DNA of 64,000 nucleotides. Origin: Siccirubricoccus phaeus. Its GTDB lineage: Bacteria > Pseudomonadota > Alphaproteobacteria > Acetobacterales > Acetobacteraceae. Shown here one piece after another: positions 8,973 to 17,086 of this stretch (the stretch's first letter is position 1; each line of letters opens with the position of its first letter). The notes beneath the pieces were generated by a model that did not search any database, had not been told where the DNA came from, and worked only from the letters and a program-made list of their open reading frames with translations. A program made the position numbers and the translations under genes. The DNA is taken from NCBI RefSeq assembly GCF_008360935.1, contig NZ_SRXO01000009.1, positions 124,001 through 188,000 on the forward strand, written 5' to 3'.

Positions 8973-9806
8973 ATGCAGCAGCCACCGACGCCCGGGGGAG
9001 AGGCCCGCCTGGCGGAAGACCCCTGGGCCAGCCTGCACCGGGAAGCCCTGCGCACGCTGCAGGCGGAGCCGCTGCTCGACCGCCACCTCTACGCCACCAT
9101 CCTGCGCTGGCCAGGCCTGCCGGACTCCTTCGCCGCCGTGCTGGGGGACCGGCTGGGCACGCCGGAACTCGGCGCCGAGCGCCTGGCCGGGCTGGTGCTG
9201 GAAGCCTGGGCGGCGGAGCCGGCGCTGGAAGCCGCGCTGCGGGCCGATTTGCTGGCGATCGGCGCCCGCGATCCGGCGGCCGCGGCGGGGCTGCTGACCC
9301 CCTTCCTCTACTACAAGGGCTTCCACGCCCTGCAGCTCCACCGCGTGGCGCATTGGCTGTGGGGGCGGGAGCGGCGGGCGCTGGCCTATTTCCTCCAGGC
9401 CCAGGCGGCGCGCGGCCTCGGCATCGACCTGCATCCTGCGGCGCGCTTCGGCATCGGCGTCTTCATCGACCACGGCACCGGCGTGGTGGTGGGGGAGACG
9501 GCGGTGGTGGGGAATGACGTCTCCATCCTGCAGGGCGTGACCCTGGGCGGCACCGGCAAGGAAGCGGGGGACCGCCACCCCAAGGTACGGGACGGCGTGC
9601 TGCTGGGGGCAGGGGCGAAGGTGCTGGGCAATGTGGTCATCGGCCGCGGCGCCAAGGTGGGGGCGGGCAGCGTGGTGCTGCGGGACGTGCCGCCCTGCGC
9701 CACGGTGGCGGGCGTGCCGGCGCGGATCGTCGGCTGGTGCCCGGAGGCGATCCCGGCGCTGGTGATGAGCCATGCGCTGCCGGAGGCCGGGACGGAGGGG
9801 TGCTGA
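8973..9806 (+). CDS. cysE: Serine O-acetyltransferase
   Basis: A 277-residue cytosolic enzyme that acetylates L-serine with acetyl-CoA, the first step of cysteine synthesis. The helical N-terminal domain (DPWASLHREA) leads to a left-handed beta-helix with hexapeptide repeats and the signatures GIDLHPAARFG, IDHGTGVVVGET and GVTLGGTGK. The ATG at 8973 is preceded by GAGGAGGAGCAGG; the open frame extends upstream but without comparable support. The usual C-terminal tail that binds O-acetylserine sulfhydrylase ends here in ...EGC rather than Ile, so that interaction may be absent. No cysK is adjacent. Confidence 0.92.
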   Translation: MQQPPTPGGEARLAEDPWASLHREALRTLQAEPLLDRHLYATILRWPGLPDSFAAVLGDRLGTPELGAERLAGLVLEAWAAEPALEAALRADLLAIGARDPAAAAGLLTPFLYYKGFHALQLHRVAHWLWGRERRALAYFLQAQAARGLGIDLHPAARFGIGVFIDHGTGVVVGETAVVGNDVSILQGVTLGGTGKEAGDRHPKVRDGVLLGAGAKVLGNVVIGRGAKVGAGSVVLRDVPPCATVAGVPARIVGWCPEAIPALVMSHALPEAGTEGC

Positions 9807-9878
9807 GAAGGATCCTGGGGAAAGGGTAAAGGGCAGGGGCTTCGCCCGGGGCAAGGCCGCCAGGCCTGCCGGGCCGGG

Positions 9879-10091
9879 ACTATCGGCCTGCGCGGCTTCG
9901 GCAATTTCACCGACAGTCTCGGCAGCGGCCGCGCGTCGCCCGCCTATGATCTGCGGCAGCTTCCGGCGCTGATCTGCTTCCGCCTCAGCGGCGGGACCAT
10001 GGCGCTCGGCAGCTTCGCCTCCAACACCATCCGCATCCCCGAAGCCGATCTGCGCGCCGCCCTCGCGCAGGCCGGCCTGGCAGGCGGCTAG
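9879..10091 (+). pseudogene. 3' remnant of an unidentified gene, stopped inside a palindromic repeat
   Basis: From about 9879 one frame gives 70 residues with strongly coding-like codon use (from TIGLRGFGNF to ALAQAGLAGG) and no start codon. Its stop TAG (10089-10091) is made by the first bases of the 107-bp element at 10088-10194. The upstream sequence back to cysE is not convincingly coding in this frame. It looks like a gene end left after deletion or insertion. Family not recognised. Alternatively it could be a chance open frame. Confidence 0.35.
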
Positions 10092-10194
10092 AGCGGGATC
10101 GGTTGAGCTGCGCTCACCCGCCCCGCTCTAGCTCATTGTTCGGTCGCGTGATTCACGGTTTCGGTCGATGCGACCTCAACCGATCACGCTCTAG
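10088..10194. repeat. 107-bp dispersed palindromic element, copy 1
   Basis: The ends form a 19-bp inverted repeat with one mismatch: TAGAGCGGGATCGGTTGAG at 10089-10107 against the complement of 10175-10193. The left half also contains its own TAGAGCGGG...CCCGCTCTA palindrome. A second copy of the same length at 12644-12750 differs at about one base in the part compared. The size, termini starting with CTAG, and lack of coding capacity suggest a MITE or REP-like element. Confidence 0.8.
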
Positions 10195-10285
10195 GGCCGC
10201 GTCCCCTGCGACCGGCGATTGCACGCCTCCGACCGCGCGTGCAGGCTGCAGCCTCGGGGGAATCCGCGAAAGGCCGAGGCGCGAC

Positions 10286-11263
10286 ATGAAGGCGATCTGG
10301 TACGAAAAGAACGGTGACAGCAGCGTCCTGACCTATGGCGACCTGCCCACCCCCACCCCCGGCCCCGGCGAGGTGCTGGTCCGAATCGCCGCCTCCGGCG
10401 TGAATCCTTCGGATTGGAAGACCCGCCGCGGCTCCTCCCGCCCCATGGCTTTTCCCCGCGTCATCCCGCACAGCGACGGCGCCGGAATTATCGAGGCGGT
10501 GGGGGAGGGGGTGCCGCCCGCCCGGATCGGCGAGCAGGTCTGGCTATGGAACAGCCAGTGGAAGCGCGCCTTCGGCACCGCCGCCGAATACATCGCCCTG
10601 CCGGCGATCCAGGCCATGCCCCTGCCGGAGGGCACCAGCTTCGCCGAAGGCGCCTGCCTCGGCATCCCTGCCCTAACCGCGCTGCACGCGCTGGTGACGG
10701 ATGGCGGCTGCACCGGCCAGCGCGTGCTGGTCACCGGCGGGGCGGGCGCGGTGGGGTTCTACGCCATCCAGTTCGCCCGGCTGCTCGGCGCGGCGCAGGT
10801 GATCGCCACCGTCAGCTCCCCCGCCAAGGCGGCGCATGCCATGGCGGCCGGCGCCGATGCCTGCGTGAATTACCGCTCGGAGGACGTCCCCGCCCGGGTG
10901 ATGGCGCTGACCGGCGGCGAGGGCGTCGGCCGCATCGTCGAGGTGGACCTGGCCGGCAACGGCCCGATGCTCCACAAGCTGGCAGCCCATGGCGCGGTGG
11001 TCGGCGCCTATGGCTCCAACACCCAGGAGGCCATCTTCCCCTTCTCCCCCACCATCGTGAAGGGCATCGGGGTGCGCTTCTTCATCGTCTATGAGCTGAC
11101 GCCGGCGCAGCGCGCGGCGGCGGTGGGGGCGCTGCAATCCTGGCTGGCGCGCGGCCTGGTGCGGCATGCGGTGGCGGCGCATATGCCGCTGGCCGAATGC
11201 GCCGCGGCGCATGACGCGGTGGAGGCGGGCAATCTGATGGGCAATCTCGTCCTGGATTGCTGA
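10286..11263 (+). CDS. Zinc-independent MDR family NADPH:quinone reductase-like protein
   Basis: A 325-residue medium-chain dehydrogenase/reductase of the quinone oxidoreductase group. The GroES-like N-domain carries ASGVNPSDWKTR without the zinc ligands of true alcohol dehydrogenases. The Rossmann domain shows VTGGAGAVGFYAIQFARLLGA for NADPH binding. ATG 10286 begins the canonical MKAIWYEKNG start of the family. It would reduce quinones or enones in the cytosol; the substrate is unknown. It stands alone, 91 bp downstream of the palindromic element. Confidence 0.88.
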   Translation: MKAIWYEKNGDSSVLTYGDLPTPTPGPGEVLVRIAASGVNPSDWKTRRGSSRPMAFPRVIPHSDGAGIIEAVGEGVPPARIGEQVWLWNSQWKRAFGTAAEYIALPAIQAMPLPEGTSFAEGACLGIPALTALHALVTDGGCTGQRVLVTGGAGAVGFYAIQFARLLGAAQVIATVSSPAKAAHAMAAGADACVNYRSEDVPARVMALTGGEGVGRIVEVDLAGNGPMLHKLAAHGAVVGAYGSNTQEAIFPFSPTIVKGIGVRFFIVYELTPAQRAAAVGALQSWLARGLVRHAVAAHMPLAECAAAHDAVEAGNLMGNLVLDC

Positions 11264-11550
11264 GCCGGGCGGCCGCGCCGGGCCGTGCTGCCGCCGGCTG
11301 AACGGCTGACGGCGCGCATTGCGCGGCGCGGCGCTGCCTATCGCCCCGGGTGAGGTGGGCGGCGTGCTGCCATCGACCGGACGGGCGGCGGCGCGCCGTG
11401 CCCCGGCTGGTTCGCCGGCCCGGCCTGCCGCCCGGGCGACGCCGGCCGCCGCCCTGCGGCCGTAGGGACGCGCCGGCAGGAAAGGGCTTCCGCCCTGGGG
11501 CGCATGGTGTCATCTCCCCCCCTGTCCAAGATCGGGAGAAGCCCAGCCCC

Positions 11551-12528
11551 ATGCTGCCTCGTCGTTCCCTCCTCGCCGCGCCGCTACTCGGCCTCGCCAC
11601 GCCGGCGCTGGCGCAATCCGCCGGCGACTGGCCGAACCGCCCCATCCGCGTCATCGTCCCCTGGCCGCCGGGCGGTTCCACCGACGTGCTGGCGCGCCTC
11701 CTCTGCGAGCAGCTCACCCAGAAGCTCGGCCAGAGCTTCGTGCTGGAGAACCGGCCGGGCGCCAGCGGCAATATCGGCATGGAGGCGATCGCCAAGGCGG
11801 CACCGGATGGCTACACCCAGGGCCCGGCCACCATCGCCAACCTCTCCGTCGCGCAATTCCTCTACACGCGGCTGCCCTTCGACCCGGAGAAGGATTTCTC
11901 CCTGGTCTCGATGCATTGGGAGCTGCCGAACGTCGTCGTCGTTTCCGCCCAGCATAACCCGACGAACAGCCTGCAGGAATTCATCGCCTGGGCGAAGGCG
12001 CAGCCGCGCGGCGTCAGCTATGGCTCGCCGGGGGTGGGGACCACGGCGCATCTCTGCGGCTCCTCCTTCTGCGACCGGCTGAAGATCGACGGCCAGCACG
12101 TGCCCTTCCGCGGCGCGGCGCAGATCATCCCGGCCATGCTGGCGGGCGACCTGACCTTCGCGATCGACAACCTCGCCAGCTATACGCCGGTGATCGCCGA
12201 GGGGCGGGTGAAGGCCTTCGCCGTCACCAGCCCGCAGCGCTGGCCGAGCCTGCCGCAGATCCCGGTGATGGCGGAGGCCGGGGTGCCGGATTTCGTCGTC
12301 ACCTCCTGGTGCGCCTGGGTCGGCCCCGCAGGCATGCCGCGGGCGGTGGTCGACAAGGTGAATGCGGCGATGAAGGAGGTGGCGGCCGATCCTTCCGTGC
12401 AGCGCCGCTTCGAGCAGACCGGCGCCCGCTGCGTCTGGAGCACGCCGGAGGACGCCGAGCGCCATGCCGCCGCCCAGCGCCCGATGCTGAAGGAGATGGT
12501 ACGCATCTCCGGCGCCCGGATGGAATAA
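11551..12528 (+). CDS. Bug/TctC family periplasmic solute-binding protein
   Basis: A 325-residue orphan periplasmic receptor. The signal peptide PRRSLLAAPLLGLATPALAQ is followed by the family motif VPWPPGGSTDVLARLL and ENRPGASG. The start at 11551 is the first ATG before the signal peptide; the ribosome site is modest (GGGAGAAG). It is the second of three TctC-type proteins in the window and also lacks membrane partners. A family-C-like hairpin follows the stop. The 287 bp upstream hold no supported gene. Confidence 0.9.
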   Translation: MLPRRSLLAAPLLGLATPALAQSAGDWPNRPIRVIVPWPPGGSTDVLARLLCEQLTQKLGQSFVLENRPGASGNIGMEAIAKAAPDGYTQGPATIANLSVAQFLYTRLPFDPEKDFSLVSMHWELPNVVVVSAQHNPTNSLQEFIAWAKAQPRGVSYGSPGVGTTAHLCGSSFCDRLKIDGQHVPFRGAAQIIPAMLAGDLTFAIDNLASYTPVIAEGRVKAFAVTSPQRWPSLPQIPVMAEAGVPDFVVTSWCAWVGPAGMPRAVVDKVNAAMKEVAADPSVQRRFEQTGARCVWSTPEDAERHAAAQRPMLKEMVRISGARME

Positions 12529-12532
12529 CTCA

Positions 12533-12575
12533 AGGGCCCTAAGGGCCTTTCGGCCCTTGGCAGGGGGTTTCCAAA
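12533..12575 (+). terminator. Stem-loop after the second TctC gene, partial family-C repeat
   Basis: AAGGGCC (12541-12547) pairs with GGCCCTT (12552-12558) across a TTTC loop just past the TctC stop. The surrounding bases resemble one arm of the longer palindromic repeats at 15411-15559 and 58935-59098. It probably terminates transcription, though there is no T-run. Confidence 0.45.
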
Positions 12576-12643
12576 GGGGGACGGCGTCCCCTTTGTGGCC
12601 GGGCTGCGCCGATGGGGCAGGATCGCCCCTTGCCTTGCGCGCC

Positions 12644-12750
12644 CTAGAGCGGGATCGGTTGAGCTGCGCTCACCCGCCCCGCTCTAGCTCATTGTTCGGT
12701 CGCGTGATTCACGGTTTCGGTCGATTCGACCTCAACCGATCACGCTCTAG
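12644..12750. repeat. 107-bp dispersed palindromic element, copy 2
   Basis: This copy has the same length and the same inverted ends as the copy at 10088-10194. The visible difference is one base in the right half (GATTCGAC against GATGCGAC). It ends 44 bp before the nadE start and could affect its transcription. The high identity of two copies 2.5 kb apart indicates recent spread or duplication. Confidence 0.8.
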
Positions 12751-12794
12751 GTTGCGTTGACCCCCGCCAGCCGCCTCCCTAGCTTGGTAGGACC

Positions 12795-14459
12795 ATGGCC
12801 GAAACCCTCCGCATCGCCCTCGCCCAGATCAACCCGCATGTCGGCGACATCCGGGGCAATGCCGAGCGCATCCGTCGGGCGCGGGCGGAGGCGGCGCGGC
12901 TCGGGGCCGATCTTCTCGTCACCCCGGAATTCTCCATCGGCGGCTACCCGCCCGAGGATCTCGTCCTCAAGCCCAGCTTCAACGCCGATGCCGCCGCCGC
13001 CATCGAGGCCCTGGCGGCCGAGACCGCCGATGGCGGGCCGGGCGTGGTGCTGGGCGGCCCCTGGGTGGCGGAGGGGAAGCGCCATAACGGCCTCTTCGTC
13101 CTGGATGGCGGCAAGATCATCGCCCGCCGCGCCAAGCACGAGCTGCCGAATTATGGCGTCTTCGACGAGAAGCGGGTCTTCGAGCCCGGCCCCGCCCCCG
13201 GGCCGGTCGCCTTCCGCGGCTTCCGCCTCGGGCTGATGATCTGCGAGGATTGGTGGTTCCCGACCGTCTCGGAAACGCTGGCGGAGAGCGGCGCCGAGGT
13301 GCTGATCAGCATCAACGGCTCCCCCTTCGAGGTCGGTAAGGCGCAGCTCCGCATCGACCTCGCCGTGCCGCGGGTGGTGGAGACGGGGCTCGGCTTCGTC
13401 TTCCTCGGCCAGGTCTGCGGCCAGGATGAGTTGGTCTTCGAGGGGGCGAGCTTCGTGCTCAACCCCGACCGCAGCCTGGCCGTGCAGATGCCCCTGTTCG
13501 AGGAGGCGATCACCCTGACGGAGTGGACCCGGCGGGATGGCCGCCTGGTCTGCACCCCGCAGAAGCTGGCACCCATCCCCTCGGCGGAGGAGCAGGTCTA
13601 CCGGGCGATGATGCTCGGCCTGCGGGATTACGTGAACAAGAACCGCTTCCCCGGCGTGGTGCTGGGCCTCTCCGGCGGCATCGACAGCGCCATCTCCGCC
13701 GCCGTCGCCGCCGATGCGCTGGGGCCGGACCGGGTGCGGGCGGTGATGATGCCCTCGCCCTACACCTCCCGCGAGAGCCTGGAGGATGCCGCCGCCTGCG
13801 CCGAGCTGCTCGGCATCCGCTACGAGACGATCGGCATCGGCCCGGCCATGGAGGCCTTCGGCGCCATGCTGGCGCCGGCCTTCGGCAACCGCGCCCCGGA
13901 CATCACCGAGGAGAACATCCAGTCCCGCGCCCGCGGGCTGACGCTGATGGCGCTCTCCAACAAATTCGGCGACATGGTGCTGACCACCGGCAACAAGAGC
14001 GAGATGTCGGTCGGCTACGCCACGCTCTATGGCGATATGTGCGGCGGCTATTCGGTGCTGAAGGACATCTACAAGACGCTGGTCTTCCGGCTCTGCCGCT
14101 GGCGCAACGCGCATGTGCCGGCCGGCTCGCTGGGGCCGGCCGGGCCGGTGATGCCGGAACGGGTCATCACCAAGCCGCCCTCCGCCGAGCTGAAGCCGGA
14201 CCAGACGGACCAGGACACCCTGCCGCCCTATGAGGTGCTGGACGCCATCCTGGAAGGGCTGGTGGAGGGCGAGCGCGGGGTGGAGGCGCTGGTCGCCGAG
14301 GGCCACGACCGCGCCACGGTGCTGCGGGTGTGGCGCATGCTGGACCGGGCGGAATACAAGCGCCGCCAGGCGCCGCCCGGGGTGAAGATCGGCCCGCGCG
14401 CCTTCGGACGGGACCGGCGGTATCCGATCACCAACGGGTACACCAACCTGATCGCGTAG
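12795..14459 (+). CDS. nadE: Glutamine-dependent NAD+ synthetase
   Basis: A 554-residue cytosolic enzyme making NAD+ from deamido-NAD+, ATP and glutamine. The N-terminal nitrilase-type glutaminase domain has the triad Glu45 (TPEFSIGG), Lys114 (AKHELPNYG) and Cys150 (LMICEDWW). The C-terminal synthetase domain has the PP-loop SGGIDS at 293-298 and TTGNKSEMSVGYAT. All key residues are present and the length is normal for the bacterial two-domain form. It stands alone, with a hairpin after the stop. Confidence 0.97.
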   Translation: MAETLRIALAQINPHVGDIRGNAERIRRARAEAARLGADLLVTPEFSIGGYPPEDLVLKPSFNADAAAAIEALAAETADGGPGVVLGGPWVAEGKRHNGLFVLDGGKIIARRAKHELPNYGVFDEKRVFEPGPAPGPVAFRGFRLGLMICEDWWFPTVSETLAESGAEVLISINGSPFEVGKAQLRIDLAVPRVVETGLGFVFLGQVCGQDELVFEGASFVLNPDRSLAVQMPLFEEAITLTEWTRRDGRLVCTPQKLAPIPSAEEQVYRAMMLGLRDYVNKNRFPGVVLGLSGGIDSAISAAVAADALGPDRVRAVMMPSPYTSRESLEDAAACAELLGIRYETIGIGPAMEAFGAMLAPAFGNRAPDITEENIQSRARGLTLMALSNKFGDMVLTTGNKSEMSVGYATLYGDMCGGYSVLKDIYKTLVFRLCRWRNAHVPAGSLGPAGPVMPERVITKPPSAELKPDQTDQDTLPPYEVLDAILEGLVEGERGVEALVAEGHDRATVLRVWRMLDRAEYKRRQAPPGVKIGPRAFGRDRRYPITNGYTNLIA

Positions 14460-14505
14460 CGGGAAACGCCCCTGGGGGATCAGGAGCTCCGCCCCAACCC
14501 CGGCA

Positions 14506-14520
14506 GGGGGCGCTGCCCCC
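14506..14520 (+). terminator. Hairpin downstream of nadE
   Basis: GGGGGC (14506-14511) pairs with GCCCCC (14515-14520) over a GCT loop, 46 bp after the nadE stop. It is short and lacks a T-run, so it is a plausible but unproven terminator. The rest of the 253-bp gap is not coding. Confidence 0.35.
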
Positions 14521-14712
14521 GGTGAACGCAAGCGTTCGATCCCACGGGGCCGGGACCTGGCCCCGGACCCCGGTCTGAGTTTCGGATCCGGGAGTTGAAG
14601 CTGCCGGCTCGGCAGGAGCCTTCCGGCGGATGCCGGCCGGCGCGGCCATGGCAAGTCTCCCCTCCGCCTCGCCGCCGGCCTATAGGGCGCAGCCACAGAG
14701 AGGGAGGCCGCC

Positions 14713-15099
14713 ATGGCTGCTACTTTCGATTCCGGCCTGTTCGGGCGCGAGGGCGGCTATTCCGTCCGCATCATGGACCTCTCCGGCGGCAATGGCGCCG
14801 ACCCGGTGGAGACCATCCGTGGCTTCCAGACGCTGGAACATGCCAACGCCTTCGCCCGCCGCTACGTGCGGGACAGCATGGACCGCTGCCGCAACCGCGG
14901 CATGACGCCGGACCAGGTGCTGGCCGCCTGGTTCGCCTTCGGCGAGGATGCCGAGGTGGTGGGCGGCGCCGAACAGGCCTGGCGCAGCGCCGCCGAGCTG
15001 AACGACTTCGCCGCCCGCCCCGCCCGGGACACCGAGGAGCGCAATTGGCGCGCCCTCGACCCCCGCCGCGACGGGGAGGATGAGGAAGAGGAGGAATGA
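14713..15099 (+). CDS. Hypothetical acidic protein, paralogue of the next gene
   Basis: A 128-residue soluble protein without signal peptide or membrane segment. It ends in a run of acidic residues (DGEDEEEEE). GAGAGGGAGG upstream supports ATG 14713. The core HANAFARRYVRDSMDRC ... WFAFGEDAEVV ... WRALDPRR matches the following protein's AAEYARRFIRAQIEDL ... YYAFGEYAAAE ... YAALDPGR, so the two are tandem paralogues. The stop overlaps the next start (ATGA), implying translational coupling. Family and function unknown. Confidence 0.75.
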   Translation: MAATFDSGLFGREGGYSVRIMDLSGGNGADPVETIRGFQTLEHANAFARRYVRDSMDRCRNRGMTPDQVLAAWFAFGEDAEVVGGAEQAWRSAAELNDFAARPARDTEERNWRALDPRRDGEDEEEEE

Positions 15100-15404
15100 G
15101 CCGCCACCGCGTCCTCTGCGGCGATTTCGCCAGCGGCGAGGACCCGGAGGAGGAATGGGAGGTGACGGGCTTCGCCTCCGCCGAGGCGGCGGCGGAATAC
15201 GCCCGCCGCTTCATCCGGGCGCAGATCGAGGATCTGCGGCGGGAAACCCCGGACCCGGCGGCGCTGAGCGAAGCCTATTACGCCTTCGGCGAATACGCCG
15301 CGGCGGAGGGGTTCGACAGCGAGGCCTGGGTGGAGCACTGCATCGCCACGCCGGCGGCGCGGAAGGCGGAAACGGACTACGCGGCGCTCGATCCGGGGCG
15401 GTGA
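15096..15404 (+). CDS. Hypothetical acidic protein, paralogue of the previous gene
   Basis: A 102-residue soluble acidic protein beginning with the ATGA overlap at the end of the preceding gene. It shares the YARRFIRAQ, YAFGEYA and AALDPGR elements with that protein but lacks its acidic tail. Coupled translation and shared motifs suggest that the two form a heteromer or were made by tandem duplication. No catalytic motif is visible. I do not recognise the family. Confidence 0.75.
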   Translation: MSRHRVLCGDFASGEDPEEEWEVTGFASAEAAAEYARRFIRAQIEDLRRETPDPAALSEAYYAFGEYAAAEGFDSEAWVEHCIATPAARKAETDYAALDPGR

Positions 15405-15410
15405 TTCCAG

Positions 15411-15559
15411 GAGGGGCTCTGCCCCTCCCGGACCCACCCCGCCAAAGGCCGAAGGGCCTTTGGAAACCTTGAGTTTGGCGTCTCGACCGTCGGGTCCAAG
15501 ATGCAAGGGTTCCAAGGGCCTTTCGGCCCTTGGTGAGGGCGGGCAAAGCCCTCCCTCAA
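15411..15559. repeat. Large imperfect palindromic intergenic repeat (family C), copy 1
   Basis: It starts with a GAGGGGC/GCCCCTC hairpin (15411-15427). Nested inverted arms follow (AAGGCC...GGCCTT and CCTTGAGTTT...GGGTCC types), and it ends with a second G-rich hairpin at the stop of the convergent TctC gene. A copy at 58935-59098 matches most of its length. Both sit between a rightward and a leftward gene end, so a bidirectional terminator role is plausible. Confidence 0.65.
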
Positions 15560-16497
15560 CGCGTCGCCGCCGTCACCGCATCCAGCACCTGATCCATCGC
15601 CTTCTGGAACCCCGGCCCATCCAGATAGCCATCGCCCTCACCGGCGCGCTCCACGAAGGCCTGCCAACTCGGCTTCGCCATGGCGGCGCGGAAGCGGTCA
15701 TGCAGGTAGCGCACCGCCGCATCCGGCGTGCCGGTCGGCACCACCCAGCCCTTCATGTTCTCCAGCGCCATTTCCAGCCCCAATTCCACCAGCGTCGGCA
15801 CCTCCGGGAAGGAAGGCGCCCGCTCGGCGGAGCAGCAGGCCAGCACGCGCAGCAGCCCGCCATCGGTCAGGCCACGGAATTCCTCCGGGCTCGCCACCAT
15901 CAGATCCACCTGGCCGGCCGCCACCGCCTGCAGCCCCGGCGCGCCGCCGGCAAAGGGCACGTGCAGGAACTCCACCCCCGCCCGCTTCTCCAGCACCGCG
16001 AAGACGGCGTGGTAGATGGAACCGATGCCGGAGCTGCCATGGCTCACCGCCTGCGGCTTCGCCCGCGCCGCCAGCAGCGCCTCCTGCATCGTGCGGTAGG
16101 GGCCATCCGCCCTGGCCAGGATGAACATGCGCTGCCGCAGCAGCCGCATCACCGCGCGGAAGCTGGTGCGGGCGTCGTAGGGCAGGGCGCGGTAGGCGGG
16201 GATGCTGGTGCTCTCGCTGCCGCCGCCCATCAGCAGCGTATGGCCGTCCCCCGGCAGCCCGGCCACGTACTGCGCCGCGATGGTCCCGCCGGCGCCCGGC
16301 CGGTTCGCCACCACCAGGGGCTGCGGGAACAGCGGCTGCGCCGCCTCCACGATGGCGCGGGCGATGAGGTCCGCCCCGCCGCCCGGGGCGAAGCCGATGA
16401 TGCATTGGATGGGTCGCGTCGGCTCCCAGCCCTGCGCCCGGGCGGGCATGGCGGGCAGCGCGGCCAGCCCCGCGAGCACCGCGCGGCGTTGCGGCAT
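15556..16497 (-). CDS. Bug/TctC family periplasmic solute-binding protein
   Basis: A 313-residue periplasmic receptor with signal peptide QRRAVLAGLAALPAMPARA followed by the motifs IGFAPGGGADLIARAIV and NRPGAGGTIAA. GGGGAGGACACGCCT upstream of 16497 decides the start; the open frame itself runs further back into the divergent cupin gene region. It is the third orphan Bug protein in 16 kb. The binding-pocket loop around the GGG is altered relative to the other two (GGGAD against GGSTD), so the ligand probably differs. Confidence 0.88.
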   Translation of the reverse strand: MPQRRAVLAGLAALPAMPARAQGWEPTRPIQCIIGFAPGGGADLIARAIVEAAQPLFPQPLVVANRPGAGGTIAAQYVAGLPGDGHTLLMGGGSESTSIPAYRALPYDARTSFRAVMRLLRQRMFILARADGPYRTMQEALLAARAKPQAVSHGSSGIGSIYHAVFAVLEKRAGVEFLHVPFAGGAPGLQAVAAGQVDLMVASPEEFRGLTDGGLLRVLACCSAERAPSFPEVPTLVELGLEMALENMKGWVVPTGTPDAAVRYLHDRFRAAMAKPSWQAFVERAGEGDGYLDGPGFQKAMDQVLDAVTAATR

Positions 16498-16639
16498 AGG
16501 CGTGTCCTCCCCTTGGTTTTGCCGCCAGCTTGGCCCAGGCGAAGGCCTGGCGCTAGGCTCCTGGCCTCGGCAGGCCGGGACCTTGCCCCGGGCGTGAACA
16601 GGCCACCGGCCCCGAAGCCGATGGCGAAGGAGGAACCGC

Positions 16640-17083
16640 ATGCGACCCCGCCATCTGCTGCTGTTGCTGCTGCTGCTCGCCCTGCCGGCCCGTGCGGCGG
16701 AGCTCGATCCGCGCGCCATCGCCTTCCGCCTGCCGGAGCAGATTCCCTGGGGCCCGGTGACGGCGAGCGGCAACCAGCAGGCGGTGCTGGTGGGCGACCC
16801 GGCGAAGCCCGGCTTCTATGCGGTGATGGTGCGCTGGCTGCCTGGCCATATGAGCCGCCCGCATTTCCACCCGAATGACCGCTTCATCACCGTGCTCTCC
16901 GGCACCTGGTGGATGGGCAACGGCCCCGAATTCAAGCCGGAGGAGACCGTGCCCATGCCCGCCGGCAGCTTCGTCACGCATTTCGCCCGCGGCGTGCATT
17001 ATGACGGCGCCAAGGAGGACCCGACCGTGCTGCTGATCGTCGGCGAAGGCCCTGCCACCTCCACCCCGGTGGAGCGGCGCTGA
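16640..17083 (+). CDS. Secreted cupin-domain protein
   Basis: A 147-residue single-cupin protein with a short Leu-rich signal peptide (LLLLLLLLALPARAA). The first cupin motif appears as PHFHPNDRFITVLSG with two His and a following Glu-poor strand; the second has FARGVHYDG. It is expected in the periplasm, possibly metal-binding, function unknown. GAAGGAGGAACCGC supports the start. Only 3 bp separate it from the next gene, so the two are co-transcribed. It is divergent from the third TctC gene. Confidence 0.8.
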   Translation: MRPRHLLLLLLLLALPARAAELDPRAIAFRLPEQIPWGPVTASGNQQAVLVGDPAKPGFYAVMVRWLPGHMSRPHFHPNDRFITVLSGTWWMGNGPEFKPEETVPMPAGSFVTHFARGVHYDGAKEDPTVLLIVGEGPATSTPVERR

Positions 17084-17086
17084 GGC

